This document shows, piece after piece, positions 33,820 through 42,000 of a stretch of 64,000 nucleotides of DNA. The stretch's first letter is position 1, and each line of letters begins with the position of its first letter. The translations under genes were made by a program, and so were the position numbers. Location of the stretch: NCBI GenBank assembly GCA_001825665.1, contig MHXZ01000053.1, positions 1-64,000 of the forward strand. The letters run 5' to 3'. Below the pieces are notes generated by a model. The model saw only the letters and a list, made by a program, of their open reading frames with translations, made no database searches and was not told where the DNA came from. This stretch comes from Planctomycetes bacterium GWF2_41_51 (lineage in GTDB: Bacteria; Planctomycetota; Phycisphaerae; Sedimentisphaerales; UBA12454).

Positions 33820-35786
33820 CAGAGTTTCCACACCAGAAGAATTATCAGAGTTATCGCGATATAAAGAACGTACATCTGCACAACACCGTATTGCAGCCAC
33901 TGCATTTTGCCGGTGAGTCGGTCAATCCATTTAAATACAGGACGATAAATATATTCATTGCTCACATCAGGCGTGTGTGATTCGAACTGTGCCTGCTTCG
34001 GAAACAGTTCGTCGATTTTCACTTCATTTCTTTTGAGGTACATTGCGTTTTTGAACATATCGACAATCGGCTGCGAAAATGATGACGATGTATATTGAAT
34101 TCGCGGCGTCGGAGCGGCATATCCGCAATCCCACGTTGGACCGGCTGTTACGGTTTTGTTTTTCAAGAGATTTCTTCTAATCATTGCTAAAACCGAAATG
34201 AGAATAAAAAGTGCGATTGAGGAAATTACAATCCACCAAAGCATTTTATCGGGTTGATTGAAAGGCAGAACCGCGATTTCATATTCCGCCGGTACAATTT
34301 GCATAACTACCGAAATAATAACAGGCAGAACAAGCGGGGCGGTTATGCCAATTAATATACATAAAACCGCAAGCAGCCACATTGAAACAATCATTGCCTT
34401 ATCAGCTTCGTGGGCGTTCGCTGCGGCTGATGTTCTTGGCTCACCTAAAAATACAATGCCGAAAACTTTTGTAAATGCCGCAACTGCGAAACCGCCAATC
34501 ATTGCCAGGGCTGCAATTGCAGCGACAGCCGGCGCAACAATTTGTATGTCTTTTGAAAGAGCTGCGGCAAACGATGAATAATAAAGCAGAAATTCACCTA
34601 TGAAACCATTGAGCGGCGGAAGTCCGCAAATCGCAATAGCGCCGATAACAAAAGCGCCCGCAGTCAGGGGCATACGTTTAATAAGGCCTCCGAGCAAATC
34701 CATTCTTCGTGTTTCGGTTGAATGTACAACTGCGCCTGCGCCCATAAACAGCAGGCTCTTGAAAAGCGAATGGTTGATTATATGGAGTAAAGCTCCTGCA
34801 AAACCCAGAACTGCAAGTATATACGAGCCGCCTGCAAGGCCGATTAAGCCGAGTCCTAATCCAATTAATATGATTCCGATGTTCTCGACACTCGAATAAG
34901 CGAGCATCCTTTTTATATCATGCTGCGCAAGTGCGAATAGAATCCCGAGCAAACCTGAAACTATTCCGAGAATAACTAAAAGCCATCCCCACCAAAGTTG
35001 AATTTCCGGCAGAATTGAAATTGTTCGGATAATGCCATAGACACCCATTTTAATCATCACGCCGGACATCACCGCCGATATATGGCTTGGCGCCGCGGGA
35101 TGCGCTTCCGGCAGCCAGACGTGCATCGGCATAATACCGGCCTTTGTGCCGAATCCGACAAGAGCCAAAAGAAACAGCACAGAAGATGCCTTTCCAAATA
35201 CATTGACATTATCAAAATCCATAGTGCCGTTGTATTTGCCCAAACAGACGAAGAACGCAAGAAGAAATGCCGTTCCTATATGAGTTGCGACAATATAAAT
35301 CCATCCCGCCTGCCGAACAGATTCGTGTTCGTGGTCAAACGTTACAAGAAAGTATGAAGCCAGCGACATAATTTCCCACACGACAAGAAACAAAACTCCA
35401 TTTCTTGCCATAACAACCATCGCCATACTTGCGACAAGCATATTAAAGAAAAATGTCGGAGCTGAGAGTCGGCGTTGTTTGTATCCGGCCATATATCCGC
35501 AGCCGTAAACAGCCGCAATGGAACATGCCATAAAAACAATAATCAGAAACAATGCCGAAATACTATCGATTACAATATAAAAAGAACCATAAGGAACCTG
35601 CCATGGAATTTTAAATGAAATTGTTTCGCCGCTGAACAACACTTTAATTGCTGTGGTAACTGCGGCCAGCGAACCGATGATAACCCCCGCGGCGCCGAAA
35701 CGTGTGCACGTTTTACCATCTTTGATAAAAAGAGAGGCAATGCCTGTAAAAATGATAAAGCCCAGACCGGCCAATAAAATTATCAT
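33819..35786 (-). CDS. hyfB: hydrogenase-4 component B-like proton-translocating membrane subunit
   Basis: This 655-residue NuoL-type antiporter subunit has ~14 to 16 helices. Signatures include LVVWEIMSLASYFLVTFDHE, GIMPMHVWLPEAHPAAPS and LAQHDIKRMLAYSSVENIGIILIG, and a long C-terminal hydrophilic extension includes GPTWDCGYAAPTPRIQYTSSS, as in HyfB/HycC. It is the second ion-pump subunit of the complex. First structural gene of the operon, three bases after the regulator gene. Confidence 0.9.
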   Translation of the reverse strand: MIILLAGLGFIIFTGIASLFIKDGKTCTRFGAAGVIIGSLAAVTTAIKVLFSGETISFKIPWQVPYGSFYIVIDSISALFLIIVFMACSIAAVYGCGYMAGYKQRRLSAPTFFFNMLVASMAMVVMARNGVLFLVVWEIMSLASYFLVTFDHEHESVRQAGWIYIVATHIGTAFLLAFFVCLGKYNGTMDFDNVNVFGKASSVLFLLALVGFGTKAGIMPMHVWLPEAHPAAPSHISAVMSGVMIKMGVYGIIRTISILPEIQLWWGWLLVILGIVSGLLGILFALAQHDIKRMLAYSSVENIGIILIGLGLGLIGLAGGSYILAVLGFAGALLHIINHSLFKSLLFMGAGAVVHSTETRRMDLLGGLIKRMPLTAGAFVIGAIAICGLPPLNGFIGEFLLYYSSFAAALSKDIQIVAPAVAAIAALAMIGGFAVAAFTKVFGIVFLGEPRTSAAANAHEADKAMIVSMWLLAVLCILIGITAPLVLPVIISVVMQIVPAEYEIAVLPFNQPDKMLWWIVISSIALFILISVLAMIRRNLLKNKTVTAGPTWDCGYAAPTPRIQYTSSSFSQPIVDMFKNAMYLKRNEVKIDELFPKQAQFESHTPDVSNEYIYRPVFKWIDRLTGKMQWLQYGVVQMYVLYIAITLIILLVWKL

Positions 35787-35789
35787 TTA

Positions 35790-36506
35790 CTAATTCTCCT
35801 GCCGCACAAGCGATGTTGTCTTTTGATTACCAAGTTCGTCTTCGACGCGAGCGATATGCGAAAAAATTTCTTCCCGCATCGCCTGCGTTTCGATTGCTTT
35901 TTTCAATTCCGCATCACGAAGAGAAAAACTCAATCGTGAAAGCAGATGAAGATGTGCTCTTACCGTGGGACTTATAATAGTGAATAAACAATATACAGGT
36001 TTGCCGTCCATCGCCTTGAAATCAATCGGCTTTTCGAGGAAACACAGCGACACTGTCGGCTCGGGAACCTGCAATACAATAGGATTGCGAACGTGCGGAA
36101 TAGCGATACCATCGCCGATACCGGTCGATGCGATTTCCTCACGGGCAAGAAGTACGTTCAGCAGAAACTCCCTGTCAATCTCCGGCGGAAGGTGCATAAT
36201 CTTAACAACTGACCGCAGCGATGATGGCTTATCATTGCCTTCTATGCGATAATAGATACCGCCAGATTGCAGCGCCCTTCCAAGATTTATCAGCGGAGCA
36301 TTTGCCGAATCCGGTTCCCTGAACAATTCAGTAGATACGTTGATTCGGTGCGCCATCGCCCATTCAAGCAGTTCCGCCCGGTTAAAGCGATATTGATTGT
36401 TCACTCGATAACCCGGCAGGGATTGCTGGTCAATCCATCTATATACGGTCTTCTCACTGACCACAAATAATCTTGCGACATCTCTAACAGTTAATTGCAT
36501 TGACAT
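35790..36506 (-). CDS. helix-turn-helix / PTS EIIA (PtsN-like) fusion, likely regulator of the membrane complex
   Basis: Residues 1-52 are a MerR/excisionase-type DNA-binding domain (LTVRDVARLFVVSEKTVYRWIDQQSLPGYRVNNQYRF). Residues ~85-225 are a fructose/nitrogen-type EIIA domain with the phosphorylatable His in GIGDGIAIPHVRNP. Such a fusion could sense the phosphorylation state of the PTS and act on DNA. It is the first gene of the Ehr-type operon, three bases before the HyfB-like gene. A palindrome lies just upstream of it, pointing to self-control. The regulatory link is inferred. Confidence 0.8.
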   Translation of the reverse strand: MSMQLTVRDVARLFVVSEKTVYRWIDQQSLPGYRVNNQYRFNRAELLEWAMAHRINVSTELFREPDSANAPLINLGRALQSGGIYYRIEGNDKPSSLRSVVKIMHLPPEIDREFLLNVLLAREEIASTGIGDGIAIPHVRNPIVLQVPEPTVSLCFLEKPIDFKAMDGKPVYCLFTIISPTVRAHLHLLSRLSFSLRDAELKKAIETQAMREEIFSHIARVEDELGNQKTTSLVRQEN

Positions 36507-36521
36507 CCTTATTTAGAAATG

Positions 36522-36561
36522 GACATTTATGGACAAGCTACATTGCGTGGCCATAAATGTC
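36522..36561. promoter_or_regulatory. 11-bp inverted repeat, likely operator of the Ehr-type operon
   Basis: GACATTTATGG (36522-36532) and CCATAAATGTC (36551-36561) are perfect inverted repeats 18 bases apart, 16 bases upstream of the HTH-EIIA start. TGGACA is also repeated directly (36520 and 36529). Half-site spacing of ~29 bases centre to centre would put two dimers on nearly the same face of the helix. The rest of the 294-base gap to the PilZ gene holds only AT-rich runs and a weaker TAATGG/CCATTA repeat near 36,600. Confidence 0.5.
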
Positions 36562-36800
36562 AATGGTTTTTTGTGACATATAAGAGAAGTTAAGTGGCTA
36601 TAATGGACTCCTTTAGCCCATTAATAATTTCAAAAATATTTCCTAAAAACATCCGATAAAAGATTTTTTTTTATTTGAAAATCGCACTTTCTCGAAAAAT
36701 TTTACCAATTTTAACATTTTTCCCAAATTTGCTATTTTCCCCAGCTTAACATCGACGATAATTTAATTGTAAGTTGGATTTAATTTAAATGGAGTTGATT

Positions 36801-37124
36801 ATGACATCAGTAGAAACAGTAGTAGAAAACAGAAACGCAAATAGAACCGAACTTAGCTGGCCTGTAAGTCTTTGGCTGCCGGAAGCAAACAGATTTTTCA
36901 ACGGCAGAACCGTAAATGTCGCAAAAGGCGGCGTTTATCTATCATTACCTATGTCGGCCCCGGTTCGGCCGGGTCATATCGTCGAAATCAATTTCCCGCG
37001 AACTTCAGGTCTTGCCGAGAAAAAAGGCCAATACGCAAGGATCAAAAGCGGCAAAGTTCTGCGGGTTCAGCGTGAGTCTATCACTAACGACGCAACCATC
37101 GGAGTTGCTGTACAGTTTGCTTAA
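36801..37124 (+). CDS. PilZ-domain protein
   Basis: This 107-residue protein resembles PilZ c-di-GMP receptors. An RxxxR-like arginine cluster (NRNANRTELSWPVSLWL) is followed by RTVNVAKGGVYLSLP, matching the (D/N)xSxxG strand with Ala in place of Ser. The loss of the second Arg and the Ser makes c-di-GMP binding uncertain. ATG 36801 has GGAG six bases upstream; the track start 36789 has none. Stand-alone gene with a terminator after it. Could tune pilus or surface functions encoded downstream, but that is inference. Confidence 0.7.
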   Translation: MTSVETVVENRNANRTELSWPVSLWLPEANRFFNGRTVNVAKGGVYLSLPMSAPVRPGHIVEINFPRTSGLAEKKGQYARIKSGKVLRVQRESITNDATIGVAVQFA

Positions 37125-37176
37125 TCTTTAACAGACAATAACTTGCGTTGCTCCGTCCTATCAGGCAAGGCAGGTT

Positions 37177-37204
37177 AAACAAGACTTTTAATCGTCTGTT
37201 TTTA
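37177..37204 (+). terminator. intrinsic terminator after the PilZ gene
   Basis: AAACAAGAC and GTCTGTTT form a stem with one bulged base around an eight-base loop, followed by TTTATCC. It lies about 50 bases after the PilZ stop. Confidence 0.5.
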
Positions 37205-37287
37205 TCCTAAGAATTTGCTTTACACGGCTCTCTGCGGTATCTATAATACCTCCCTTAATTTTATAGGTATATATACCGGAGATAAAA

Positions 37288-37623
37288 ATGATGTATGCAG
37301 TGATAGAACAAGGCGGAAAACAATTAATAATTAAACAAGGCGATGTTTTAAAAATCGAACTTGCTGATGTTACACCAGATGCAAAAACACTGGAAATCGA
37401 TAAAGTTTTGCTTGTCGGCGAAGGCAAAGACGCCAAAATAGGAACTCCATACGTCGAAGGTGCAAAGGTTACAGCGAAATTCAACGGCGAAACACCTGCC
37501 GATTCGATTGTTAAAGGGAAAAAACTATTTCCAACTTATTTCAGAAGACGCAAAGCCAGCAAAAAACGCATCGGCCATCGTCAGAAATATATGGAAATGA
37601 CAGTCGAGTCGATTACTGCTTAA
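37288..37623 (+). CDS. rplU: 50S ribosomal protein L21
   Basis: It has the full bL21 family sequence (YAVIEQGGKQ at the start, FRRRKASKKRIGHRQ near the end) and binds 23S rRNA in the large subunit. Two tandem ATGs exist (37288, 37291); the family usually starts at the second. GGAG lies six to nine bases upstream. L27 (rpmA), the usual partner gene, does not follow; instead a convergent U32 peptidase gene overlaps its stop by four bases. Confidence 0.97.
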   Translation: MMYAVIEQGGKQLIIKQGDVLKIELADVTPDAKTLEIDKVLLVGEGKDAKIGTPYVEGAKVTAKFNGETPADSIVKGKKLFPTYFRRRKASKKRIGHRQKYMEMTVESITA

Positions 37624-39434
37624 TCTTCTTCGTTTCCTAAATAAATTTCCATACCGCAATTTCCGCATAGAAATTTCACTTTATATTCCCTGCTGTCTTC
37701 GTCCTGCAGTATCATCGGTTCTGCGCCGGGGTGGCACAAGTTAAGTTCTCTAAGCAGACAATATTTTGTCTTCATAACTTTTTGCCCGACAAGAAAAGTG
37801 CCTAATTCAACTCCATCTTCGACACTCTCTACTCCGTGGCGATGATAAAAGTCTTCGGCTTTATTGTTCAGCACATTGCCTGTGAAACTCAAATGCTTCT
37901 GAGGATAAGGAGCATCATTCTTTACCATCGTGGAAGTTTTTCGGGGAAAATTATTTTTGCGTATTTCAAGCAGTTTCTCTATGAGCTGCCGTCTCGCTTC
38001 GTTCAATTGAGAAGCGGGTACGAAATACATTTCCCTGGTATCTATTTTCAAATCTTTGCATTCGAATATAGTATTTCCCAGCCGTGTTAATTGATTGTGG
38101 AAGGCATCTTTTGCCGCATCTTTTTTAATCGCCGGTTTCTTTTCGCCTGCGATTTCAAAATCAGCCTTATTTCCATCTTCGTCTGTTGCTGTTAAAATCA
38201 ATCCATTGGGGCTTTCCTGCACGTTTATCGATAAGCTGATTTTTCTTTCAACAGGCTGCGAAATTAAAAGCTGGTTGAAATGATGGTCGAGATTGCGGTA
38301 AATCTTCTGACCTGCGTGAATCTCGCTTATTTTCTGAGGATAAATCTTTGAACCTTCGACGCGGTTTACCGTTGTTCCGGATAAACTGTTCTGCGAATCG
38401 AAAAAGCAAATACCGTCGCCATTGTGCAAATCAATTTTGCTGTCGATGCTAAAAAAAGTGCTTTCGACTTTTTTAACAGTGCCTGCAAATTCTCCGACAG
38501 TTTTAGGCGTGTCGATGGAACCTATTTTAGCAGATTTGTCCGCGAAATTAAAATCTGTAAATCCGCGGTTAAAAGTTTTTTCCGGGTTCGGCTCAAAATT
38601 GAATGTCACATTGCCGGAAGAACTTTTTTGGAGTTTTTTCTTTTCGAGTATAGCGTCTAATTTTTTTCGGTAAAAACTTACCGTATTGATCACATAAGTA
38701 ATATCTTTTAATCGGCCTTCAATTTTGAATGTGCTGATGCCTGCGTCAATCAGTTCTTCAAGATGCTCAGATAGATTCAGGTCCTTGATTGAAAGCAGGT
38801 AGCGGTTTCTTGCGATTGTTTTACCTGTTTCGTTTTTAAGGGTATAAAGCCTTCTGCATGGCTGTGCGCATTGCCCCCGGTTTCCGCTTCGTCCGCCCAC
38901 TCCATAGCTCAAATAGCATTGTCCGCTGGCACCCACGCATAAAGCGCCGTGAACAAAACATTCCAGCGCGATTGAAGTATTTGCGCGGATGTGTTTAATT
39001 TCATCAAGCTTTAGTTCACGTGCTAAAATTACTCTTTCAAAGCCGACGTCTTCGAGAAATTTTACTTTTTCAAGACTGCTGTTGTCCATCTGCGTACTTG
39101 CGATCAGCGGTATCGGCGGCAAATCCAGTTCGAGCAGACCCATATCCTGAATAATCAAGCCGTCAACGCCCGCATCATACAAATCATGTACCATCTTCTC
39201 GGCAATCTTTAATTCGCCGTCGAAGAGCAGGATGTTAAGCGTCACATAAACTTTCGCGTAGAATTGGTGTGCGAAATCGACGACTTCTTTAATATCTTCA
39301 ATTGAGTTTACGGCGGCCTGCCTGGCTCCAAATCTTTCTGCGCCGATATAAACAGCGTCCGCACCGCTTTTAATGGCGGCTATGGCAGTTTGGGCATCTT
39401 TGGCCGGGGCTAATAATTCGATTTTTCTATTCAT
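37620..39434 (-). CDS. U32-family peptidase-like protein (probable RNA hydroxylation or collagenase-like)
   Basis: This 604-residue U32 protein has ELLAPAKDAQTAIAAIKSGADAVYIGAERFGARQ, and then the cysteine cluster ALCVGASGQCYLSYGVGGRSGNRGQCAQPCRRLY, which binds an Fe-S cluster in characterised members. E. coli relatives (RlhA, TrhP) hydroxylate RNA with prephenate. A protease role is the older annotation. The C-terminal ~300 residues form the U32 extension with further cysteines (LCHPGAEP, LCGNCGME). It converges on rplU. Confidence 0.85.
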   Translation of the reverse strand: MNRKIELLAPAKDAQTAIAAIKSGADAVYIGAERFGARQAAVNSIEDIKEVVDFAHQFYAKVYVTLNILLFDGELKIAEKMVHDLYDAGVDGLIIQDMGLLELDLPPIPLIASTQMDNSSLEKVKFLEDVGFERVILARELKLDEIKHIRANTSIALECFVHGALCVGASGQCYLSYGVGGRSGNRGQCAQPCRRLYTLKNETGKTIARNRYLLSIKDLNLSEHLEELIDAGISTFKIEGRLKDITYVINTVSFYRKKLDAILEKKKLQKSSSGNVTFNFEPNPEKTFNRGFTDFNFADKSAKIGSIDTPKTVGEFAGTVKKVESTFFSIDSKIDLHNGDGICFFDSQNSLSGTTVNRVEGSKIYPQKISEIHAGQKIYRNLDHHFNQLLISQPVERKISLSINVQESPNGLILTATDEDGNKADFEIAGEKKPAIKKDAAKDAFHNQLTRLGNTIFECKDLKIDTREMYFVPASQLNEARRQLIEKLLEIRKNNFPRKTSTMVKNDAPYPQKHLSFTGNVLNNKAEDFYHRHGVESVEDGVELGTFLVGQKVMKTKYCLLRELNLCHPGAEPMILQDEDSREYKVKFLCGNCGMEIYLGNEED

Positions 39435-39456
39435 TTTGGGGGATTATAACGTTTGC

Positions 39457-40098
39457 TTATGAATTTGCGATATGAGATTTAATTTTTTCTTCAGTATTTT
39501 TTTCCCACTCTTCGGGGCCTTTTTCCAGATAATAATCAAAAGAAGCATCGCCCGCCAGTTCGCCGAGGATTACTTTGCGTTGCGATGAATCGGATATTTC
39601 TTCCATAATACGCTCCCGAATCGCTTCGAGTTCAGCTAAAAACTCTCCGTGCTTTTCCGTGAAGATATCTTCGAGTTTTTTCCTGATATGACCGGCATAA
39701 GAGGGGCTGTCGCCTTCCGTGCAGACAGCTATTTGCAAATCGCCGCGTTTGACGACCGCCGGCACAAAGAAATCGCAGAACTCCGGTTCATCCGCTACAT
39801 TACAAAGTATCTCGAGCTCCTGGCAATCCTTGTAAACCTGTTCATTGACGCTTCGGTCGTTTGTTGCCGCGAAAACAATAGAAGCACTTACAAGATATTC
39901 TTTTGAATATTTTGCTTCCACGAATTCAACATTGGAATTTCTGCATCTGTTTTCCAGCACATCGTCGATTTTATCAGCGACAACAACAATGCGAGCCTGT
40001 GAGTCGAGCAGTCCGAGCACTTTCCGGGCGGCGACAGAACCTCCGCCGATTACAACTGCGCGTTTTGATTTCAGATTTAAAAAGATGGGATATTTCAT
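39457..40098 (-). CDS. precorrin-2 dehydrogenase / sirohydrochlorin ferrochelatase-type protein
   Basis: This 213-residue protein matches Met8/SirC and the N-terminal half of CysG. It starts MKYPIFLNLKSKRAVVIGGGSVAARK with the NAD-binding GGGSVA loop. It then has FAATNDRSVN and ILCNVADEPEFCDFFVPAVVKRGDLQIAVCTEGDSPSYAGHIR, the substrate part. It oxidises precorrin-2 to sirohydrochlorin and may insert iron for siroheme. The methyltransferase half of CysG is absent. It lies 22 bases after the U32 start codon on the same strand and may lead that pair. Confidence 0.88.
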   Translation of the reverse strand: MKYPIFLNLKSKRAVVIGGGSVAARKVLGLLDSQARIVVVADKIDDVLENRCRNSNVEFVEAKYSKEYLVSASIVFAATNDRSVNEQVYKDCQELEILCNVADEPEFCDFFVPAVVKRGDLQIAVCTEGDSPSYAGHIRKKLEDIFTEKHGEFLAELEAIRERIMEEISDSSQRKVILGELAGDASFDYYLEKGPEEWEKNTEEKIKSHIANS

Positions 40099-40302
40099 CT
40101 CGCACCTTCCTCAATAATTATTACTCAGCTTTATTATAATTCCAGCCCTTCAAAAATAGCAGCATCGCAAGTAGAAGGAACAGGATTTCAAACCTGCGCT
40201 ATTATACCATTTTTTTGAAAAGCAACAAAGTATTATTTTGACGTGCATAATAAGGGATTTTGTGTAAAATACGCGGACAAACAGGTTTTATCAGGTTATT
40301 GT

Positions 40303-40839
40303 ATGAAAAAGATTATAACTCCTTTGACAATTGAAGCCGTTCACTCGCTAAAAGCAGGTGATGAAGTCGCGATAACCGGCACGGTTTATACTGCTCGCGA
40401 TGCGGCGCATAAAAGACTTTGTGAAATTATCGCACAAGGCGGAAAATTGCCTATTCCGCTTGATGGTCAGGTAATTTACTTTGTCGGTCCTACTCCCGCG
40501 CCGCCGGGCAAAGTGATCGGTTCGGCAGGCCCGACCACATCGGCGAGAATGGACAAATTTTCTCCCATTCTTTTGGATGCGGGTCTGAAAGGTATGATTG
40601 GCAAAGGTTATCGCGGCGATGCGGTAAGAGAATCGCTGAAGAAAAATTGCGCAGTGCATTTCGCCGCGCTCGGCGGTGCAGGCGCGCTTTTGAGTCACTA
40701 TATAATTTCAGCGGAAGTTGTCGCGTATGAAGATTTGGGAACTGAAGCGATTCGCAAACTTGAACTGAAAGATTTCCCCGCAATCGTTGCTTATGATTGT
40801 TATGGTAATAGTGTTTTTAATAAAAATTTAGTGTCTTAG
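40303..40839 (+). CDS. class I fumarase beta subunit (Fe-S hydro-lyase C-terminal domain)
   Basis: This 178-residue protein matches the beta chain of two-subunit class I fumarases or L(+)-tartrate dehydratases. LKAGDEVAITGTVYTARDAAHKRL, FVGPTPAPPGKVIGSAGPTTSARMD and MIGKGYRG are family text. The alpha chain, which carries the Fe-S cluster, is not in this window. I start at ATG 40303, giving the usual N-terminus. The longer track ORF adds 20 residues not seen in the family. Confidence 0.85.
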   Translation: MKKIITPLTIEAVHSLKAGDEVAITGTVYTARDAAHKRLCEIIAQGGKLPIPLDGQVIYFVGPTPAPPGKVIGSAGPTTSARMDKFSPILLDAGLKGMIGKGYRGDAVRESLKKNCAVHFAALGGAGALLSHYIISAEVVAYEDLGTEAIRKLELKDFPAIVAYDCYGNSVFNKNLVS

Positions 40840-40859
40840 TGCCTTAGTGGCTAAAAAGG
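40828..40859 (+). repeat. short intergenic repeat of the GTG-CTTAGTG-GCTAAAA type
   Basis: TTAGTGTCTTAGTGCCTTAGTGGCTAAAA is built of ~10-base units containing TTAGTG. The same unit pattern occurs at 54744 and 56443, and a sister form with TTCGTG occurs at 43419, 51151, 53930, 55660 and 61718. It ends seven bases before the YchF-like start. Confidence 0.6.
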
Positions 40860-40865
40860 TTTAAA

Positions 40866-41921
40866 ATGAAGACTGCATTTTTGGGTATAACAAGTTCGGG
40901 TAAAAGTACATTATTAGCAGCCGTTAGCGGCAGAAAGATGGCGCAGGCAGGCGTATCGCAAATTGAAGAGCTTGTCGCCAAAGTGCCCGATGAACGGCTT
41001 GATTGGCTTTACAATTTATATAAACCGAAAAAAAATGTTCCGGCTACGATTGACTGTTTGGATTTGCCGGGACTTTCTTTTGCCGATGACCACACAAGAG
41101 CGGCGGCAAGAAGACTGCTCGGAAATGCACGAACAGCCGATTTGGTTGTGCTTGTGATTAGAGCGTTCGATAACGCCGGAATCAAAGCAGAGCCTTTAAA
41201 AGAGCTTTCAGATTTGATGACGGAAATTCTTCTCGCTGACCTTGAGCTTGTCGAAACAAGAATCACCAATCTCGAGAAACAGGTTACTAAACCTTCCAAA
41301 GACCAGGCAAAACAAAAGCAGGAACTGGAAATTCAATTAAAACTGCGAAAGACTATTGAAGCGGAAAAACCTTTAAAGACTGCCATTGCCAACGACCTCG
41401 AACTTGAGATTATAAAGCCGCTTGGCTTTTTGACATTAAAACCGATGGTCGTTGTTTTTAATACACCTGAAAGCGAGCCTTCGCAAACTTTCGATACAAA
41501 AGGCATCATCGATTCGAGCATACCTGTAATTTCCGTTTGCGCTGAAATCGAATATGAAATAAGTCAGCTTGATGCCGAAAGCAGGGCCGAGTTTATGAAG
41601 GATTTGGGATTGACCGAATCGGCGGCGAACAAACTTGTCCGAAGCTGCTATTCCGCACTTGGCCTGATAAACTTTTTTACTGTCGGCGAAGACGAAAACC
41701 GCGCATGGTCGATTCTGGCCGGCACAACCGCTCTCGATGCCGCCGGAAAAATCCATAGCGATATCAAACGCGGCTTTATCAGGGCCGAGACTTTTAGTTA
41801 TGATGATTTGAAAAAATACGGCGATGAAAAAGCAGTCAAGGCCGCCGGTAAATTCCGCCTCGAAGGAAAAAATTATATTGTCCAGGATGGCGATATTATG
41901 AATTTCAGATTTAATGTTTAA
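40866..41921 (+). CDS. YchF/OLA1-like P-loop GTPase/ATPase with TGS-type C-terminus
   Basis: This 351-residue protein of the Obg/YchF class starts MKTAFLGITSSGKSTLLAAVSG (P-loop GITSSGKS, whereas most YchF have NxGKST). DCLDLPGLS is the G3 motif, and VVVFNTPES has the NxxE in place of NKxD typical of YchF, which lets it accept ATP. The end (KKYGDEKAVKAAGKFRLEGKNYIVQDGDIMNFRFNV) is the YchF TGS domain. The protein binds ribosomes in characterised relatives. Confidence 0.85.
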   Translation: MKTAFLGITSSGKSTLLAAVSGRKMAQAGVSQIEELVAKVPDERLDWLYNLYKPKKNVPATIDCLDLPGLSFADDHTRAAARRLLGNARTADLVVLVIRAFDNAGIKAEPLKELSDLMTEILLADLELVETRITNLEKQVTKPSKDQAKQKQELEIQLKLRKTIEAEKPLKTAIANDLELEIIKPLGFLTLKPMVVVFNTPESEPSQTFDTKGIIDSSIPVISVCAEIEYEISQLDAESRAEFMKDLGLTESAANKLVRSCYSALGLINFFTVGEDENRAWSILAGTTALDAAGKIHSDIKRGFIRAETFSYDDLKKYGDEKAVKAAGKFRLEGKNYIVQDGDIMNFRFNV

Positions 41922-41931
41922 TGATGTTTAG

Positions 41932-41952
41932 CCCCCGGACCTGTGCCGGGGG
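41932..41952 (+). repeat. GC-rich palindrome CCCCCGG-N7-CCGGGGG
   Basis: CCCCCGGACCTGTGCCGGGGG forms a 7-bp stem of only G and C with a seven-base loop. Two near copies lie at 59233 and 59277. It sits about ten bases after the YchF stop and could stop transcription, although no U-tract follows. Confidence 0.5.
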
Positions 41953-42000
41953 ACACAGTCGCGACCAGGAGGGAGCGGTAATTAATAAGGAATATTATAA

